Origin: Chryseobacterium sp. POL2
GTDB taxonomy: Bacteria; Bacteroidota; Bacteroidia; Flavobacteriales; Weeksellaceae
Direction of reading: 5' to 3'
Assembly: GCF_011058315.1 (NCBI RefSeq)
Contig: NZ_CP049298.1
Coordinates: 930,001 to 994,000 of the forward strand
DNA length: 64,000 bases
Part shown: piece by piece, positions 17,906-25,689 of the stretch
Layout: every line of letters begins with the position of its first letter
Numbering within the stretch: the stretch's first letter is position 1
Position numbers and translations under genes: made by a program
The notes under the pieces: model-generated
Told to the model about the DNA's origin: nothing
Databases searched by the model: none
What the model saw: the letters and a program-made list of their open reading frames with translations, nothing else

Positions 17906-18604
17906 TTAAGCTTCGGTATAACTTTGGAAAGCTTGTTCCAGACTTTCGTATTTTCCTTTGAACTCGGATATTGGCGAATCCTGAATGATATTTCCTTTAT
18001 GAATCAAAATCACGCGCGAGCACAAAGCTTCCACTTCTTGCATAATATGTGTTGATAGAATTACCGTTTTTTCTTTACCAATTTCTTTAATAACATTTCG
18101 GATTTCCACAATTTGGTTAGGATCAAGCCCATTCGTAGGTTCATCCAAAATCAATAAATCTGGCTGATGGAGAATTGCTTGTGCCAGTCCTACACGTTGC
18201 TTGTAACCTTTGGAAAGTTGACTTATTTTTTTTGATTTTTCTGGCGTTATGCCTACCAATTCGATAACTTCGTTTACTCTATTTTTCCCAACATTATGAA
18301 TATTAGCAACAAATTGTAGATACTCTTTCACGAACATGTCTTGGTACAATGGATTATTTTCTGGAAGAAAACCCATTTTGCGTTTGCATTCGATATCGTG
18401 TTTTGTAATGTCTTTTTGATCCAACAAAATTTGACCTTCATCCAACTTCAGCGCCCCAACAATAGACTTCATCAAAGTTGATTTTCCAGCGCCGTTGGGC
18501 CCTAGCAAACCAATAATTTCGTTTTTGTTAATTGAAATATTAACGCTATTAAGCGCAGTTTGTTCTCCGAATTTTTTTGTCAGATTTATAATATCTAAAG
18601 CCAT
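17906..18604 (-). CDS. ABC transporter ATP-binding protein (drug/GldA-like class)
   Basis: The 232-residue ATPase has Walker A GPNGAGKS (about 35-42), Q/E-loop PENNPLY, signature LSKGYKQRVGLAQ, Walker B LLILDEPTNGLD and switch His in STHIMQEV. It belongs to the ABC-2 exporter class and resembles GldA. It is shorter than the roughly 300-residue gliding proteins and lacks the C-terminal extension. No permease gene is adjacent, so the membrane partner must be encoded elsewhere. A terminator lies downstream and an exact -7 box upstream. Confidence 0.9.
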   Translation of the reverse strand: MALDIINLTKKFGEQTALNSVNISINKNEIIGLLGPNGAGKSTLMKSIVGALKLDEGQILLDQKDITKHDIECKRKMGFLPENNPLYQDMFVKEYLQFVANIHNVGKNRVNEVIELVGITPEKSKKISQLSKGYKQRVGLAQAILHQPDLLILDEPTNGLDPNQIVEIRNVIKEIGKEKTVILSTHIMQEVEALCSRVILIHKGNIIQDSPISEFKGKYESLEQAFQSYTEA

Positions 18605-18623
18605 TGTTCACAATTATCTAGGG

Positions 18624-18631
18624 CAAAAATA
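18624..18631 (-). promoter_or_regulatory. -7 box of the ABC ATPase gene
   Basis: On the minus strand it reads TATTTTTG, an exact TAnnTTTG match 19 bases upstream of the ATG. Confidence 0.5.
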
Positions 18632-18694
18632 CTAAATCTAATTCTTAAAATCATTTCTCTTTTAAAACTAATTTTATAAGCCTAATTTTTTTTG

Positions 18695-18702
18695 TAAATT
18701 TG
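18695..18702 (+). promoter_or_regulatory. -7 box of the ruvX-def operon
   Basis: TAAATTTG is an exact TAnnTTTG match ending 7 bases before the ruvX ATG, so the mRNA has almost no leader. Confidence 0.6.
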
Positions 18703-18709
18703 CAATCCT

Positions 18710-19120
18710 ATGGGACAAATCCTAGCAATAGACTATGGCAAAGCAAGAACAGGACTTGCTGCAACCGATGATTTTAAGATTATCGCGAGTGCGTTAACGA
18801 CTGTAGAAACGCCAAAATTATTGGATTTTCTCAAAGATTATTTCAGCAAAAATAATGTGGAAAGTATTGTTGTTGGATTACCAACCGACCTTAAAGGTCA
18901 AATGTCTGAAATAGAAACCGATATTCAGAAGTTTTTAAATGTTTTTGCAACTGAATTTCCATTAATAAAAATTCATCGTTTAGATGAACGTTTTACTTCC
19001 AAAATGGCATCATATTTTATTAGTCAAAGTGGGAAAAATAAAAAACAAAGACAGGAAAAGGGTCTTATAGACCGTGTAAGTGCAACCATAATTTTGCAAA
19101 ATTTTTTAGATCAACAATGA
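18710..19120 (+). CDS. ruvX: RuvX/YqgF-type putative pre-16S rRNA nuclease
   Basis: The 136-residue RNase H-fold protein has the usual family length. Key blocks are LAIDYGKARTGLA (first catalytic Asp), SIVVGLPTDL, HRLDERFTSKMA (catalytic Glu) and the late Asp of KGLIDRVSATIIL. Family members process the 5' end of 16S rRNA and were earlier called Holliday-junction resolvases. Its stop overlaps the def start in an ATGA tetranucleotide, so the two are translationally coupled. Confidence 0.93.
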   Translation: MGQILAIDYGKARTGLAATDDFKIIASALTTVETPKLLDFLKDYFSKNNVESIVVGLPTDLKGQMSEIETDIQKFLNVFATEFPLIKIHRLDERFTSKMASYFISQSGKNKKQRQEKGLIDRVSATIILQNFLDQQ

Positions 19121-19689
19121 TTTTACCAATACGCGCCTTCGGCGATCCAGTATTAAGAAAAGTAGCTCATGATATCGACAAAGATTATCCAGAACTACCA
19201 AGTTTAATAGAAAACATGTTCGAAACCATGCATGGTGCTAATGGCATTGGCCTTGCTGCGCCACAAATTGGCTTGGACATTCGTCTTTTTGTAATCGACA
19301 TTACGCCTCTTGCAGAAGATGAAGATTATGAAGATATAGCAGAAGAACTCAAAGACTTCAAAAAAGTATTTATCAACGCACAAATATTAGAAGAAAGTGG
19401 CGAAGAATGGAAGTTCAACGAAGGTTGTCTCTCGATTCCAGACGTTCGCGAAGATGTAAAACGCAAAGAAACTATCAAAATTGAATATTTTGATGAAAAT
19501 TTTGTTAAACATATCGATACTTTTTCAGATATTCGTGCGCGCGTTATTCAACATGAATATGACCATATAGATGGTATCCTTTTCACGGATCATCTCAGCG
19601 CCTTAAAAAAGAAATTGGTTAAAGGAAAATTACAAAAAATCGCAAATGGCGATGTAGGTGTCAGCTACAAGATGCGATTTCCAAAATAA
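19117..19689 (+). CDS. def: Peptide deformylase
   Basis: The 190-residue Fe(II) enzyme removes the N-formyl group from nascent proteins. All three motifs are present: GIGLAAPQIG, EGCLSIPDV (metal Cys) and QHEYDHIDG (two metal His and the catalytic Glu). An acidic insertion of about 15 residues (AEDEDYEDIAEELKDF) after motif 1 is common in Bacteroidota. The ATG overlaps the ruvX stop by four bases. A DUF5606 gene follows 44 bases later and is probably cotranscribed. Confidence 0.97.
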   Translation: MILPIRAFGDPVLRKVAHDIDKDYPELPSLIENMFETMHGANGIGLAAPQIGLDIRLFVIDITPLAEDEDYEDIAEELKDFKKVFINAQILEESGEEWKFNEGCLSIPDVREDVKRKETIKIEYFDENFVKHIDTFSDIRARVIQHEYDHIDGILFTDHLSALKKKLVKGKLQKIANGDVGVSYKMRFPK

Positions 19690-19733
19690 AATATAAACTA
19701 AGAAAAAATTAACAACGACTAAACATTGAAACA

Positions 19734-20276
19734 ATGCAGTTAGAAAAAATAATTTCGATCTCTGGAAAACCAGGACTTTACAAATTAGTTTCGCAATTAA
19801 GAAACGGATTCATCGTTGAAGATATCTCAACTAAGAAAAAGGCAAGTATCTCCAATTCTAGCCAAGTAAGCTTGCTAGACAACATCGCGATGTTCACTTT
19901 CGACAAAGAAGTTCCCTTATTCGAAGTATTCGAAAATATCGCTAAAAAATACGATTACAAACCAACCATCAACCATAAGTCAAAAAGCGAAGAGCTAAAA
20001 GCTTTCATGGAAGAATCTCTTCCAAATTATGATACAGAAAGGGTTTATGAGTCTGATATCAAAAAATTGGCACAATGGTATAACTTATTACAAAAAGCAG
20101 GTTACATCACACCAGAAAGTTTTATAAAAGTTGAAGAAGTTGTTGAAGAAGCGCCAGTTGACGAAGAAAAGCCAGCAAAGAAAACAACTAAAAAAGCAGC
20201 AGAAAAAACTGAAACGTCAGCAGAGAAACCTGCTAAAAAACCTGCAGCTAAAAAAACTACTAAAAAAGAAGATTAA
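19734..20276 (+). CDS. DUF5606-family protein with Lys/Ala-rich tail
   Basis: The 180-residue cytosolic protein has a conserved N-terminal domain (about 1-125, starting LEKIISISGKPGLYKLV) that I recognise as the Bacteroidota-restricted DUF5606. It ends in a low-complexity tail (about 145-180) of KKTTKKAAEK-like repeats, reminiscent of histone H1-like or nucleic-acid-binding tails. The function is unknown. Its regular position behind def suggests a link to translation or ribosome-associated processes, but that is inference. A strong terminator follows. Confidence 0.82.
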   Translation: MQLEKIISISGKPGLYKLVSQLRNGFIVEDISTKKKASISNSSQVSLLDNIAMFTFDKEVPLFEVFENIAKKYDYKPTINHKSKSEELKAFMEESLPNYDTERVYESDIKKLAQWYNLLQKAGYITPESFIKVEEVVEEAPVDEEKPAKKTTKKAAEKTETSAEKPAKKPAAKKTTKKED

Positions 20277-20300
20277 TCCATTTTAATCTCAACAATAGTA

Positions 20301-20345
20301 AAAACTCCATCAAAAAATACTAATTTTGATGGAGTTTCTTTTTAT
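20301..20345 (+). terminator. Terminator of the ruvX-def-DUF5606 operon
   Basis: The arms ACTCCATCAAAA and TTTTGATGGAGT are perfect over 12 bases and are followed by TTCTTTTT. The next ATG is only about 10 bases further on. Confidence 0.88.
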
Positions 20346-20354
20346 AAATACATT

Positions 20355-21083
20355 ATGAAAATTGTTTCGTTGGTTCCGTCTTTGACCGAAATTCTGTTTG
20401 ATTTCGGATTAAGTTCTGAAGAAGTTATCGGGAGAACCAAATTCTGTATTCATCCCAAAAGCCTCGTTGAAGATGTCGAAATAATTGGTGGAACCAAAAA
20501 TATTGATATCGAAAAAATAAAATCATTAAATCCCGATATTATCCTAGCCAACAAAGAGGAAAACGTTAAAGAACAGGTTGAGGAATTAATGAATACGCAC
20601 AAAGTTGTAGTCACCCATGTGGAAACCTTGGAAGACAACTATTATTTACTAAAAAACCTTGGAAATCTTCTTAACAAAAAGGAAACCGCACAACAATTTA
20701 ATTTAAAAATTCAGGAGCAATTTAATTTTGCTAAACCCGAAAAAAAACTAAAAGCTGCATATCTCATTTGGAAAAATCCGTACATGAGTATTGGTCGCGA
20801 CACTTTTATTCATCATATTTTAGAAGAAATTGGTTTTGAAAATATCTTTAAAAATCAAAAACGTTATCCGACTTTCGAACTTAACGAATTAGCCATAGCT
20901 GATGTTATTTTCTTATCCTCCGAACCTTATCCTTTTAAAGAAAAACACATCGAACTAATGCGCGATGTGTTTCCTGATAAAATAATTCGTATTGTTGATG
21001 GTGAAGCTTTTTCTTGGTATGGCACCCGAATTTCAAAACTCGGAACTTACTACCAAGATTTAATCAAAAGTCTCCAACTTTAG
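20355..21083 (+). CDS. Helical-backbone metal receptor (BtuF/FhuD-like) without signal peptide
   Basis: The 242-residue protein has the periplasmic-binding fold of cobalamin and ferri-siderophore receptors (IVSLVPSLTEILFDFG, DIILANKEEN, GEAFSWYGTRI). It starts directly with the first strand and has no signal peptide or lipobox. No upstream start is possible because a terminator hairpin ends about 10 bases before the ATG. It may act in the cytoplasm, or the family may have changed role. Many Bacteroidota carry similar leaderless copies, as far as I recall. No ABC permease lies nearby. Confidence 0.82.
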   Translation: MKIVSLVPSLTEILFDFGLSSEEVIGRTKFCIHPKSLVEDVEIIGGTKNIDIEKIKSLNPDIILANKEENVKEQVEELMNTHKVVVTHVETLEDNYYLLKNLGNLLNKKETAQQFNLKIQEQFNFAKPEKKLKAAYLIWKNPYMSIGRDTFIHHILEEIGFENIFKNQKRYPTFELNELAIADVIFLSSEPYPFKEKHIELMRDVFPDKIIRIVDGEAFSWYGTRISKLGTYYQDLIKSLQL

Positions 21084-21086
21084 TGA

Positions 21087-21536
21087 TTACATTTTCTTTC
21101 CTACTTCTTGACAAATCCACTCCAGAAGCGCTTCATCAGCTTTTGTAAACGGATTAACTTTGTGACTGTCAATATCGATTTGTCCTATATTTTTTCCATC
21201 TTTAAGAATCGGAACAACAATCTCCGATTTGGTATCCATAGAACAAGACAAATAATTATCTTGCTGATGAACGTCTGGTACGACAAAAGTTTGTCCAGAA
21301 ACGGCAACTTGTCCACAAATTCCCTTCCCAAAAGGAATAGTAGTATGGTCTGTCTTTGCACCTACATAAGGTCCCAACACCAATTCTTCTTTATCTCCAT
21401 TTCTAAAGTAAAAACCTGTCCAATTGTAATATTCTATCTCTTGATCGAGGAGTTGACAGATTTTCAGAAGTTTTGTATTAATATCTGCTTCGGGTGCTTC
21501 TAGTATAACGCTGATGCGTTTTTTTAATTCGCTCAT
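21087..21536 (-). CDS. GAF-domain protein, likely free methionine-(R)-sulfoxide reductase
   Basis: The ATG at 21536 gives 149 residues (MSELKKRISV...). A longer open frame starting at 21638 would run 92 bases into the preceding gene and is rejected. The GAF domain aligns with E. coli MsrC: GKGICGQVAVSGQTFVVPDV and DNYLSCS keep two of the catalytic cysteines, followed by SEIVVPI and IGQIDIDS. The enzyme would reduce free Met-R-O with thioredoxin. It starts 10 bases after the upstream gene's stop and is cotranscribed with it. Confidence 0.85.
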   Translation of the reverse strand: MSELKKRISVILEAPEADINTKLLKICQLLDQEIEYYNWTGFYFRNGDKEELVLGPYVGAKTDHTTIPFGKGICGQVAVSGQTFVVPDVHQQDNYLSCSMDTKSEIVVPILKDGKNIGQIDIDSHKVNPFTKADEALLEWICQEVGKKM

Positions 21537-21546
21537 AAGTTTTGTA

Positions 21547-22974
21547 TTAATCGATAAGACTAACTTCTTTGTAACCAAACATGCCACGTTCTTTGATAAT
21601 GTCGGCAACACCATCTGGCAATTGCTCTTCCCAACCACATTCTTGACATGTAATTTTTTTAAGAATCTCTCTGGAATAGATTTCTAAAAATTGAGGATTA
21701 TAATCTTTAATATCCACAATTCTCTTATTCAGTTTAAAATATTTGTAAAGCTCTTTTAGGTTGGCCTGGACTTTAAGATTCTCAGAATTCAACAATAAGC
21801 CTGTTTCTGCATCTTTGTATGGATAAAGGTAAAGGCGCATATCTTGTTTGAAAAATTTACCAAAAGCTTCCAAAATTCCGCCTGGCAAATTTTTATAATA
21901 TTCTTCATCGAAAACATCCAAAAGATTGTTAACCCCCATTGCCACACCAATATTTTGATTGGTATAGGCTGAGAAGTAATCAACCATTCGGTAATATTCT
22001 GAGAAGTTCGAAATCATTATGGTATAGCCCAATTTGGCTAAAACATCGACGCGATCTAGGAAATCTCTTTCGTCAATATCGCCGTCTGCACGAAGATTGG
22101 CAATGGTAATTTCGAAAAGTACTTGTGTATCCTCGTTGGTACAGCCAACATCTCTGAGGAACATATTAAGACCATTTTCGAACATATCGATGTTGACCTT
22201 TGTTACAGGGCGGAAACTTCCTCTTACCGCAAAAATATTTTTTTTGTAAAGAATATCTGCGGGTAACATATTGTTCCCTTCCGAATTAAAAATAACGGCA
22301 TCTGTCATTCCTCTTTTCACCAATTGCAAACTCATCAATCGGTTATCAACATAGGCGAATGAAGGCCCGCTAAAGTCAATCATGTCAATCTCCACGCGGT
22401 CTGTAGATAGATCATCATATAAAGAATCTATTAATCTTCTTGGATTATCCGCATAATTGAAAGCGCCATAAATCAGGTTAACACCAAGGCTCCCTAAAGT
22501 TTCTTGTTGTAAAGTGGCATCATTTTCATTAAATTTAACATGAATAACGATTTCATTATAATCCTCGTTTTCACCCATTTGGTAACGAATACCCACCCAA
22601 CCATGTCCTTTCATGGTTTTATCGAAGTTAATGGTTGTTACGGTATTAGCATAGGAAAAGAATTTCTTTCCAGGATTGTTGTCTCGAGAAATACGCTCTT
22701 CTACCAAGCCCACTTCATAACGAAGCATCTTGCGAAGGCGGTTTTGGGTAACGTAGCGGTTTTTAGTTTCTTTTCCATAAATAGCATCACTAAAATCTTT
22801 ATCATAAGCTGACATTGCTTTTGCGATAGTTTGTGATGCTGCCCCTGCACGGAAAAAATATCTCACTGTCTCTTGTCCCGCTCCAATTTCGGCAAAAGTC
22901 CCATAAATTGAACTATCTAAATTAATGGCTAAGGCCTTTTGCTTTGGCGTTAATTTTTGATGAATAACAGACAT
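21547..22974 (-). CDS. Large conserved Bacteroidota protein of unknown function
   Basis: The 475-residue cytosolic protein has no signal peptide or membrane helix. Notable segments are LTPKQKALAINLDSSIYGTF near the N-terminus, VTTINFDKTMKGHGWVGIRY in the middle and a C-terminal CQECGWEEQ that may bind metal. From memory, close homologues are very conserved across Flavobacteriia and carry unreliable names such as TonB-dependent receptor or nicotinate-nucleotide adenylyltransferase. I see neither a plug/barrel nor an HxGH nucleotidyltransferase motif, so no function is assigned. It is cotranscribed with the downstream methionine-sulfoxide reductase-like gene. Confidence 0.85.
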   Translation of the reverse strand: MSVIHQKLTPKQKALAINLDSSIYGTFAEIGAGQETVRYFFRAGAASQTIAKAMSAYDKDFSDAIYGKETKNRYVTQNRLRKMLRYEVGLVEERISRDNNPGKKFFSYANTVTTINFDKTMKGHGWVGIRYQMGENEDYNEIVIHVKFNENDATLQQETLGSLGVNLIYGAFNYADNPRRLIDSLYDDLSTDRVEIDMIDFSGPSFAYVDNRLMSLQLVKRGMTDAVIFNSEGNNMLPADILYKKNIFAVRGSFRPVTKVNIDMFENGLNMFLRDVGCTNEDTQVLFEITIANLRADGDIDERDFLDRVDVLAKLGYTIMISNFSEYYRMVDYFSAYTNQNIGVAMGVNNLLDVFDEEYYKNLPGGILEAFGKFFKQDMRLYLYPYKDAETGLLLNSENLKVQANLKELYKYFKLNKRIVDIKDYNPQFLEIYSREILKKITCQECGWEEQLPDGVADIIKERGMFGYKEVSLID

Positions 22975-23019
22975 TTAGAATTTTTTGTAAATTTACCAAA
23001 ATAAATCCAAAACCAAAGA

Positions 23020-23784
23020 ATGCGGCTTAAATTTTTAGGCACCGGAACTTCACAAGGAATCCCTGTTATAGGCAGTCAACATCCCGTTTGTTTATCAACC
23101 AATCCAAAGGATAAAAGGTTGCGTACATCGGCACTTATCAGCCTAGATAATGGCAAAAAAATACTTATTGACTGCGGGCCAGACTTTCGTCAACAAATGC
23201 TCGCTAATCACGAAGGCCAAATCGATGCGGTTCTTATAACCCACGAACATAATGACCATGTCATCGGGCTTGACGATTTGCGCCCACTGATCTTCAAAAA
23301 TAAAATGGAAATGCCTATCTACTGCCAAGAACGTGTTGGTAAAGAGATAAAATTCCGTTTTCCGTATGCATTTGCTGAGAAAAAATATCCAGGTTCACCC
23401 TCATTTGAAATTGTAACAGCAAGAGAAAATTTTGAACTTTTCGATGAGAAGATTACTTCTATTAATGTCATGCATGGCGCACTGCCTATTTTAGGTTATA
23501 AAATTAAAAACATGGCCTACATCACAGATGCTAGTCAAATTTCAAATTCCGAAAAAGAAAAATTAAAACATCTGGATTTTTTTATCATCAATTGTCTTCG
23601 TAAAGAACAATCCCATCATTCACACTATATATTGCCTGAAGTCTTAGATCTGGTTGAAGAGCTACAGCCGAAGATGACTTATTTGACACATATTTCTCAT
23701 TTGTTAGGCTTTCATGATGATTTATTAGAAGAGCTTCCAATGCATATTCAGCCTGGATATGATGGATTGGAAATAGAATTTTAA
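23020..23784 (+). CDS. MBL-fold metallo-hydrolase (PhnP-like phosphodiesterase family)
   Basis: The 254-residue protein carries the metallo-beta-lactamase signature THEHNDHVIGLDD (about 75-88). The other ligand positions are GTGTSQGIP near the N-terminus, the Asp in YITDAS and the His in THISHLLG. This arrangement fits the PhnP/cyclic-phosphate phosphodiesterase branch more than beta-lactamases or RNase Z. The substrate is unknown. It is divergent from the 475-residue gene across a 45-base gap that contains the palindrome GGTAAATTTACC-like element at 22987-22997. Confidence 0.88.
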   Translation: MRLKFLGTGTSQGIPVIGSQHPVCLSTNPKDKRLRTSALISLDNGKKILIDCGPDFRQQMLANHEGQIDAVLITHEHNDHVIGLDDLRPLIFKNKMEMPIYCQERVGKEIKFRFPYAFAEKKYPGSPSFEIVTARENFELFDEKITSINVMHGALPILGYKIKNMAYITDASQISNSEKEKLKHLDFFIINCLRKEQSHHSHYILPEVLDLVEELQPKMTYLTHISHLLGFHDDLLEELPMHIQPGYDGLEIEF

Positions 23785-23866
23785 TTTTTTTTAATTGATT
23801 TTCAAACAAATAGAAAATACACTTTAAAAAATATTTGAAAACATTTTTAATAAAGCAAAATCTTTG

Positions 23867-23874
23867 TATATTTG
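23867..23874 (+). promoter_or_regulatory. -7 box of tRNA-Leu
   Basis: TATATTTG is an exact TAnnTTTG match 16 bases upstream of the tRNA 5' end. Confidence 0.6.
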
Positions 23875-23890
23875 CACACCTCAATACAAC

Positions 23891-23970
23891 GCTCGGATGG
23901 CGGAATTGGTAGACGCGCACGACTCAAACTCGTGTTCCTAGGAGTGTGGGTTCGATTCCCACTCCGAGTA
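23891..23970 (+). tRNA. tRNA-Leu (anticodon CAA)
   Basis: The acceptor stem GCTCGGA pairs with TCCGAGT (the first pair is G-U). The anticodon arm is CACGA-CTCAAAC-TCGTG, giving anticodon CAA. An 11-base variable arm marks it as class II. The T arm is GTGGG-TTCGATT-CCCAC and the discriminator is A. CCA is not encoded. It reads UUG codons. Confidence 0.95.
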
Positions 23971-23971
23971 C

Positions 23972-24002
23972 AAAAAGCAATCATAAAATGGTTGCTTTTT
24001 TA
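23972..24002 (+). terminator. Terminator of tRNA-Leu
   Basis: The arms AAAAAGCAA and TTGCTTTTT close a 13-base loop two bases after the tRNA, and the T run continues to about 24002. Confidence 0.75.
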
Positions 24003-24211
24003 TTTGATGTAATTCTAAAGTTTTTCTTTTCATTTTCAACTCCTATTTTTTATATCCATTTTCAGATTATAATAATTTAAAACTCATAGAAGTTCAAATT
24101 AAGCTCAGCATCTAGAATAAATATTAGAAAAACAATATCTCCGTATTTATTTTACAAAAAAACAGCTAAAAGAACGATTTTTGTACTGATAATAAAATTA
24201 AAACAATTATT

Positions 24212-24358
24212 ATGGAAAATTCAAAAAATAAACCACCTCTATTCGTTATCATTTTATTTTTATTAATCGTTATTATGATAATAGGCTACTTCGTTATCAG
24301 TGCCATGTTCCCAGAAATTTTGAACGATCTTGATAAAACTGACCTCATATCAAAATAA
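24212..24358 (+). CDS. Small single-pass membrane protein, 48 residues
   Basis: A clean ATG-to-TAA frame of 48 codons encodes a polar N-terminus (MENSKNKPP), one strong hydrophobic helix at about residues 10-33 (LFVIILFLLIVIMIIGYFV) and an acidic tail (PEILNDLDKTDLISK). The organisation is typical of a bacterial membrane microprotein. A hairpin with T run follows the stop by 33 bases, so it is a discrete transcription unit. No homologue is recognised. The stretches around it (24003-24211 and 24445-24504) hold nothing else that I can identify. Confidence 0.6.
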   Translation: MENSKNKPPLFVIILFLLIVIMIIGYFVISAMFPEILNDLDKTDLISK

Positions 24359-24390
24359 GTATTTGCCATAACTAAAAAGTTTAAAATGGG

Positions 24391-24444
24391 ACACTTTCCA
24401 AAATCTAGGCTATGCCTAATTGTAGGTCTCCAAAAGTGTTTTTT
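24391..24444 (+). terminator. Probable terminator of the 48-residue gene
   Basis: The arms ACACTTT and AAAGTGT are separated by 35 bases that can fold further (CTAGGCTATGCCTA), and are followed by T6. Confidence 0.55.
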
Positions 24445-24504
24445 AATAAGAATTGAAAGAAATTAGAATTTTTAGCACAAACATAAACACCTGATAATCA
24501 ACAA

Positions 24505-24533
24505 TAAAAAAGGAGACTCATTTCTGAATCTCC
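24505..24533 (-). terminator. Terminator of the initiator tRNA pair
   Basis: The arms GGAGA-c-TCA and TGA-a-TCTCC enclose a 4-base loop. On the minus strand the hairpin follows the tRNA by a few bases and ends in T6. Confidence 0.8.
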
Positions 24534-24536
24534 TGT

Positions 24537-24612
<76 letters not shown>

Positions 24613-24649
24613 GTATATTGTTTGAAAAGCCTACCGAAAGCTTTCTTAG

Positions 24650-24722
<73 letters not shown>

Positions 24723-24925
24723 ATATTGGATTGCAAATATACAACAATATTATTACAATCCAAATAAAACCTCGAAAAACTTCCTATTCATCAACATTAC
24801 AAAACATTAACAACTATCAATCAACAACTTAACAAGCCATTTTTTTACAATTTTATAGACTCAACTAAGCGTTTACAATAAATATTAGTTATAATTCTTA
24901 ACTAAAAAATTAAAATAGATTTCCG

Positions 24926-24933
24926 TAACTTTG
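24926..24933 (+). promoter_or_regulatory. -7 box of tsaC, probably leaderless
   Basis: TAACTTTG is an exact TAnnTTTG match ending 4 bases before the ATG at 24938. Confidence 0.6.
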
Positions 24934-24937
24934 TTGT

Positions 24938-25549
24938 ATGGCAAAAATTCTGAAAATATATCCAGACAATCCGCAAGAAAACTATATCGATCAAGTTGTA
25001 AAAAGCTTGCGAGACGGTGGGCTCATCATCTATCCTTCCGACACTATTTATGCACTAGGTTGCGACATCAACAACCTAAAAGCGATGGAAAAACTTGCAA
25101 GCGTAAAAGGTGTAAAACTCGAAAAAGCACACTTTTCCATTATTTGTAACAACCTGAGCCATCTGTCAGAATTTACTCGCCCTATAGAAACCTCGACATT
25201 TAGATTTCTAAAAAACCATTTGCCTGGACCATTCACTTTTATTTTGGATGCTAACAAGAATCTTCCTTTGGCTTACAAAGGCGCTAAGACAGTAGGTATC
25301 CGCGTGCCAGACCATAGCATTCCACAACTTATTGTTGAAAAACTGGGCCATCCCATCGCTTCGACTTCCATCCGTGATGACGATGAAATTTTAGAATATT
25401 CTACCGATCCAGAACTTATTGCAGAAAAATACGACCACCTTGTCGATATCGTTATAGACAGCGGTTATGGCGATAACGTCGCATCGACTATTGTCGATTT
25501 AACCTCTGGAGAACCCGAAATTATCCGTCAAGGAAAAGGTGAAATTTAA
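24938..25549 (+). CDS. tsaC: L-threonylcarbamoyladenylate synthase
   Basis: The 203-residue YrdC/Sua5-family enzyme makes threonylcarbamoyl-AMP from threonine, bicarbonate and ATP for the t6A37 modification of ANN-decoding tRNAs. The typical blocks are GGLIIYPSDTIYALGCD, KRKxK-like KGVKLEKAHFSI, PGPFTFIL, VGIRVPDH and the STS of PIASTSIR. It is the short TsaC-type form without the Sua5 C-terminal domain. It lies next to the initiator tRNA genes but on the other strand, with its own promoter. Confidence 0.94.
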   Translation: MAKILKIYPDNPQENYIDQVVKSLRDGGLIIYPSDTIYALGCDINNLKAMEKLASVKGVKLEKAHFSIICNNLSHLSEFTRPIETSTFRFLKNHLPGPFTFILDANKNLPLAYKGAKTVGIRVPDHSIPQLIVEKLGHPIASTSIRDDDEILEYSTDPELIAEKYDHLVDIVIDSGYGDNVASTIVDLTSGEPEIIRQGKGEI

Positions 25550-25558
25550 TTATTTTTT

Positions 25559-25639
25559 GGGCGCCATTTCCGTCTCCGTCTCCCACTCTTTTGCTCGGCA
25601 TAGCCTCTCGCAAAAGGAGTTCCGACTACGCCGGGGCGC
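25559..25639. repeat. GC-rich palindromic intergenic element (REP-like)
   Basis: This 81-base block is about 60% G+C inside a region near 33%. The outer arms GCGCC (25561-25565) and GGCGC (25635-25639) enclose inner arms ACTCTTTTGC (25585-25594) and GCAAAAGGAGT (25610-25620). It has no coding potential and no T run. It looks like a dispersed extragenic palindrome, which cannot be confirmed from one copy. Confidence 0.5.
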
Positions 25640-25689
25640 AAAAACACATTATTGTATTATTTTAGATTTATAGAAAAAGAAGTCACAGC

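Noticed and set aside
21537-21638. Upstream extension of the GAF-domain frame.
   Set aside because: It would run through the 3' end of the preceding gene; the ATG at 21536 fits the family and the 10-base gap.
21547-22974. Calling this gene a TonB-dependent receptor or adenylyltransferase.
   Set aside because: No signal peptide, plug, barrel or nucleotidyltransferase motif is visible.
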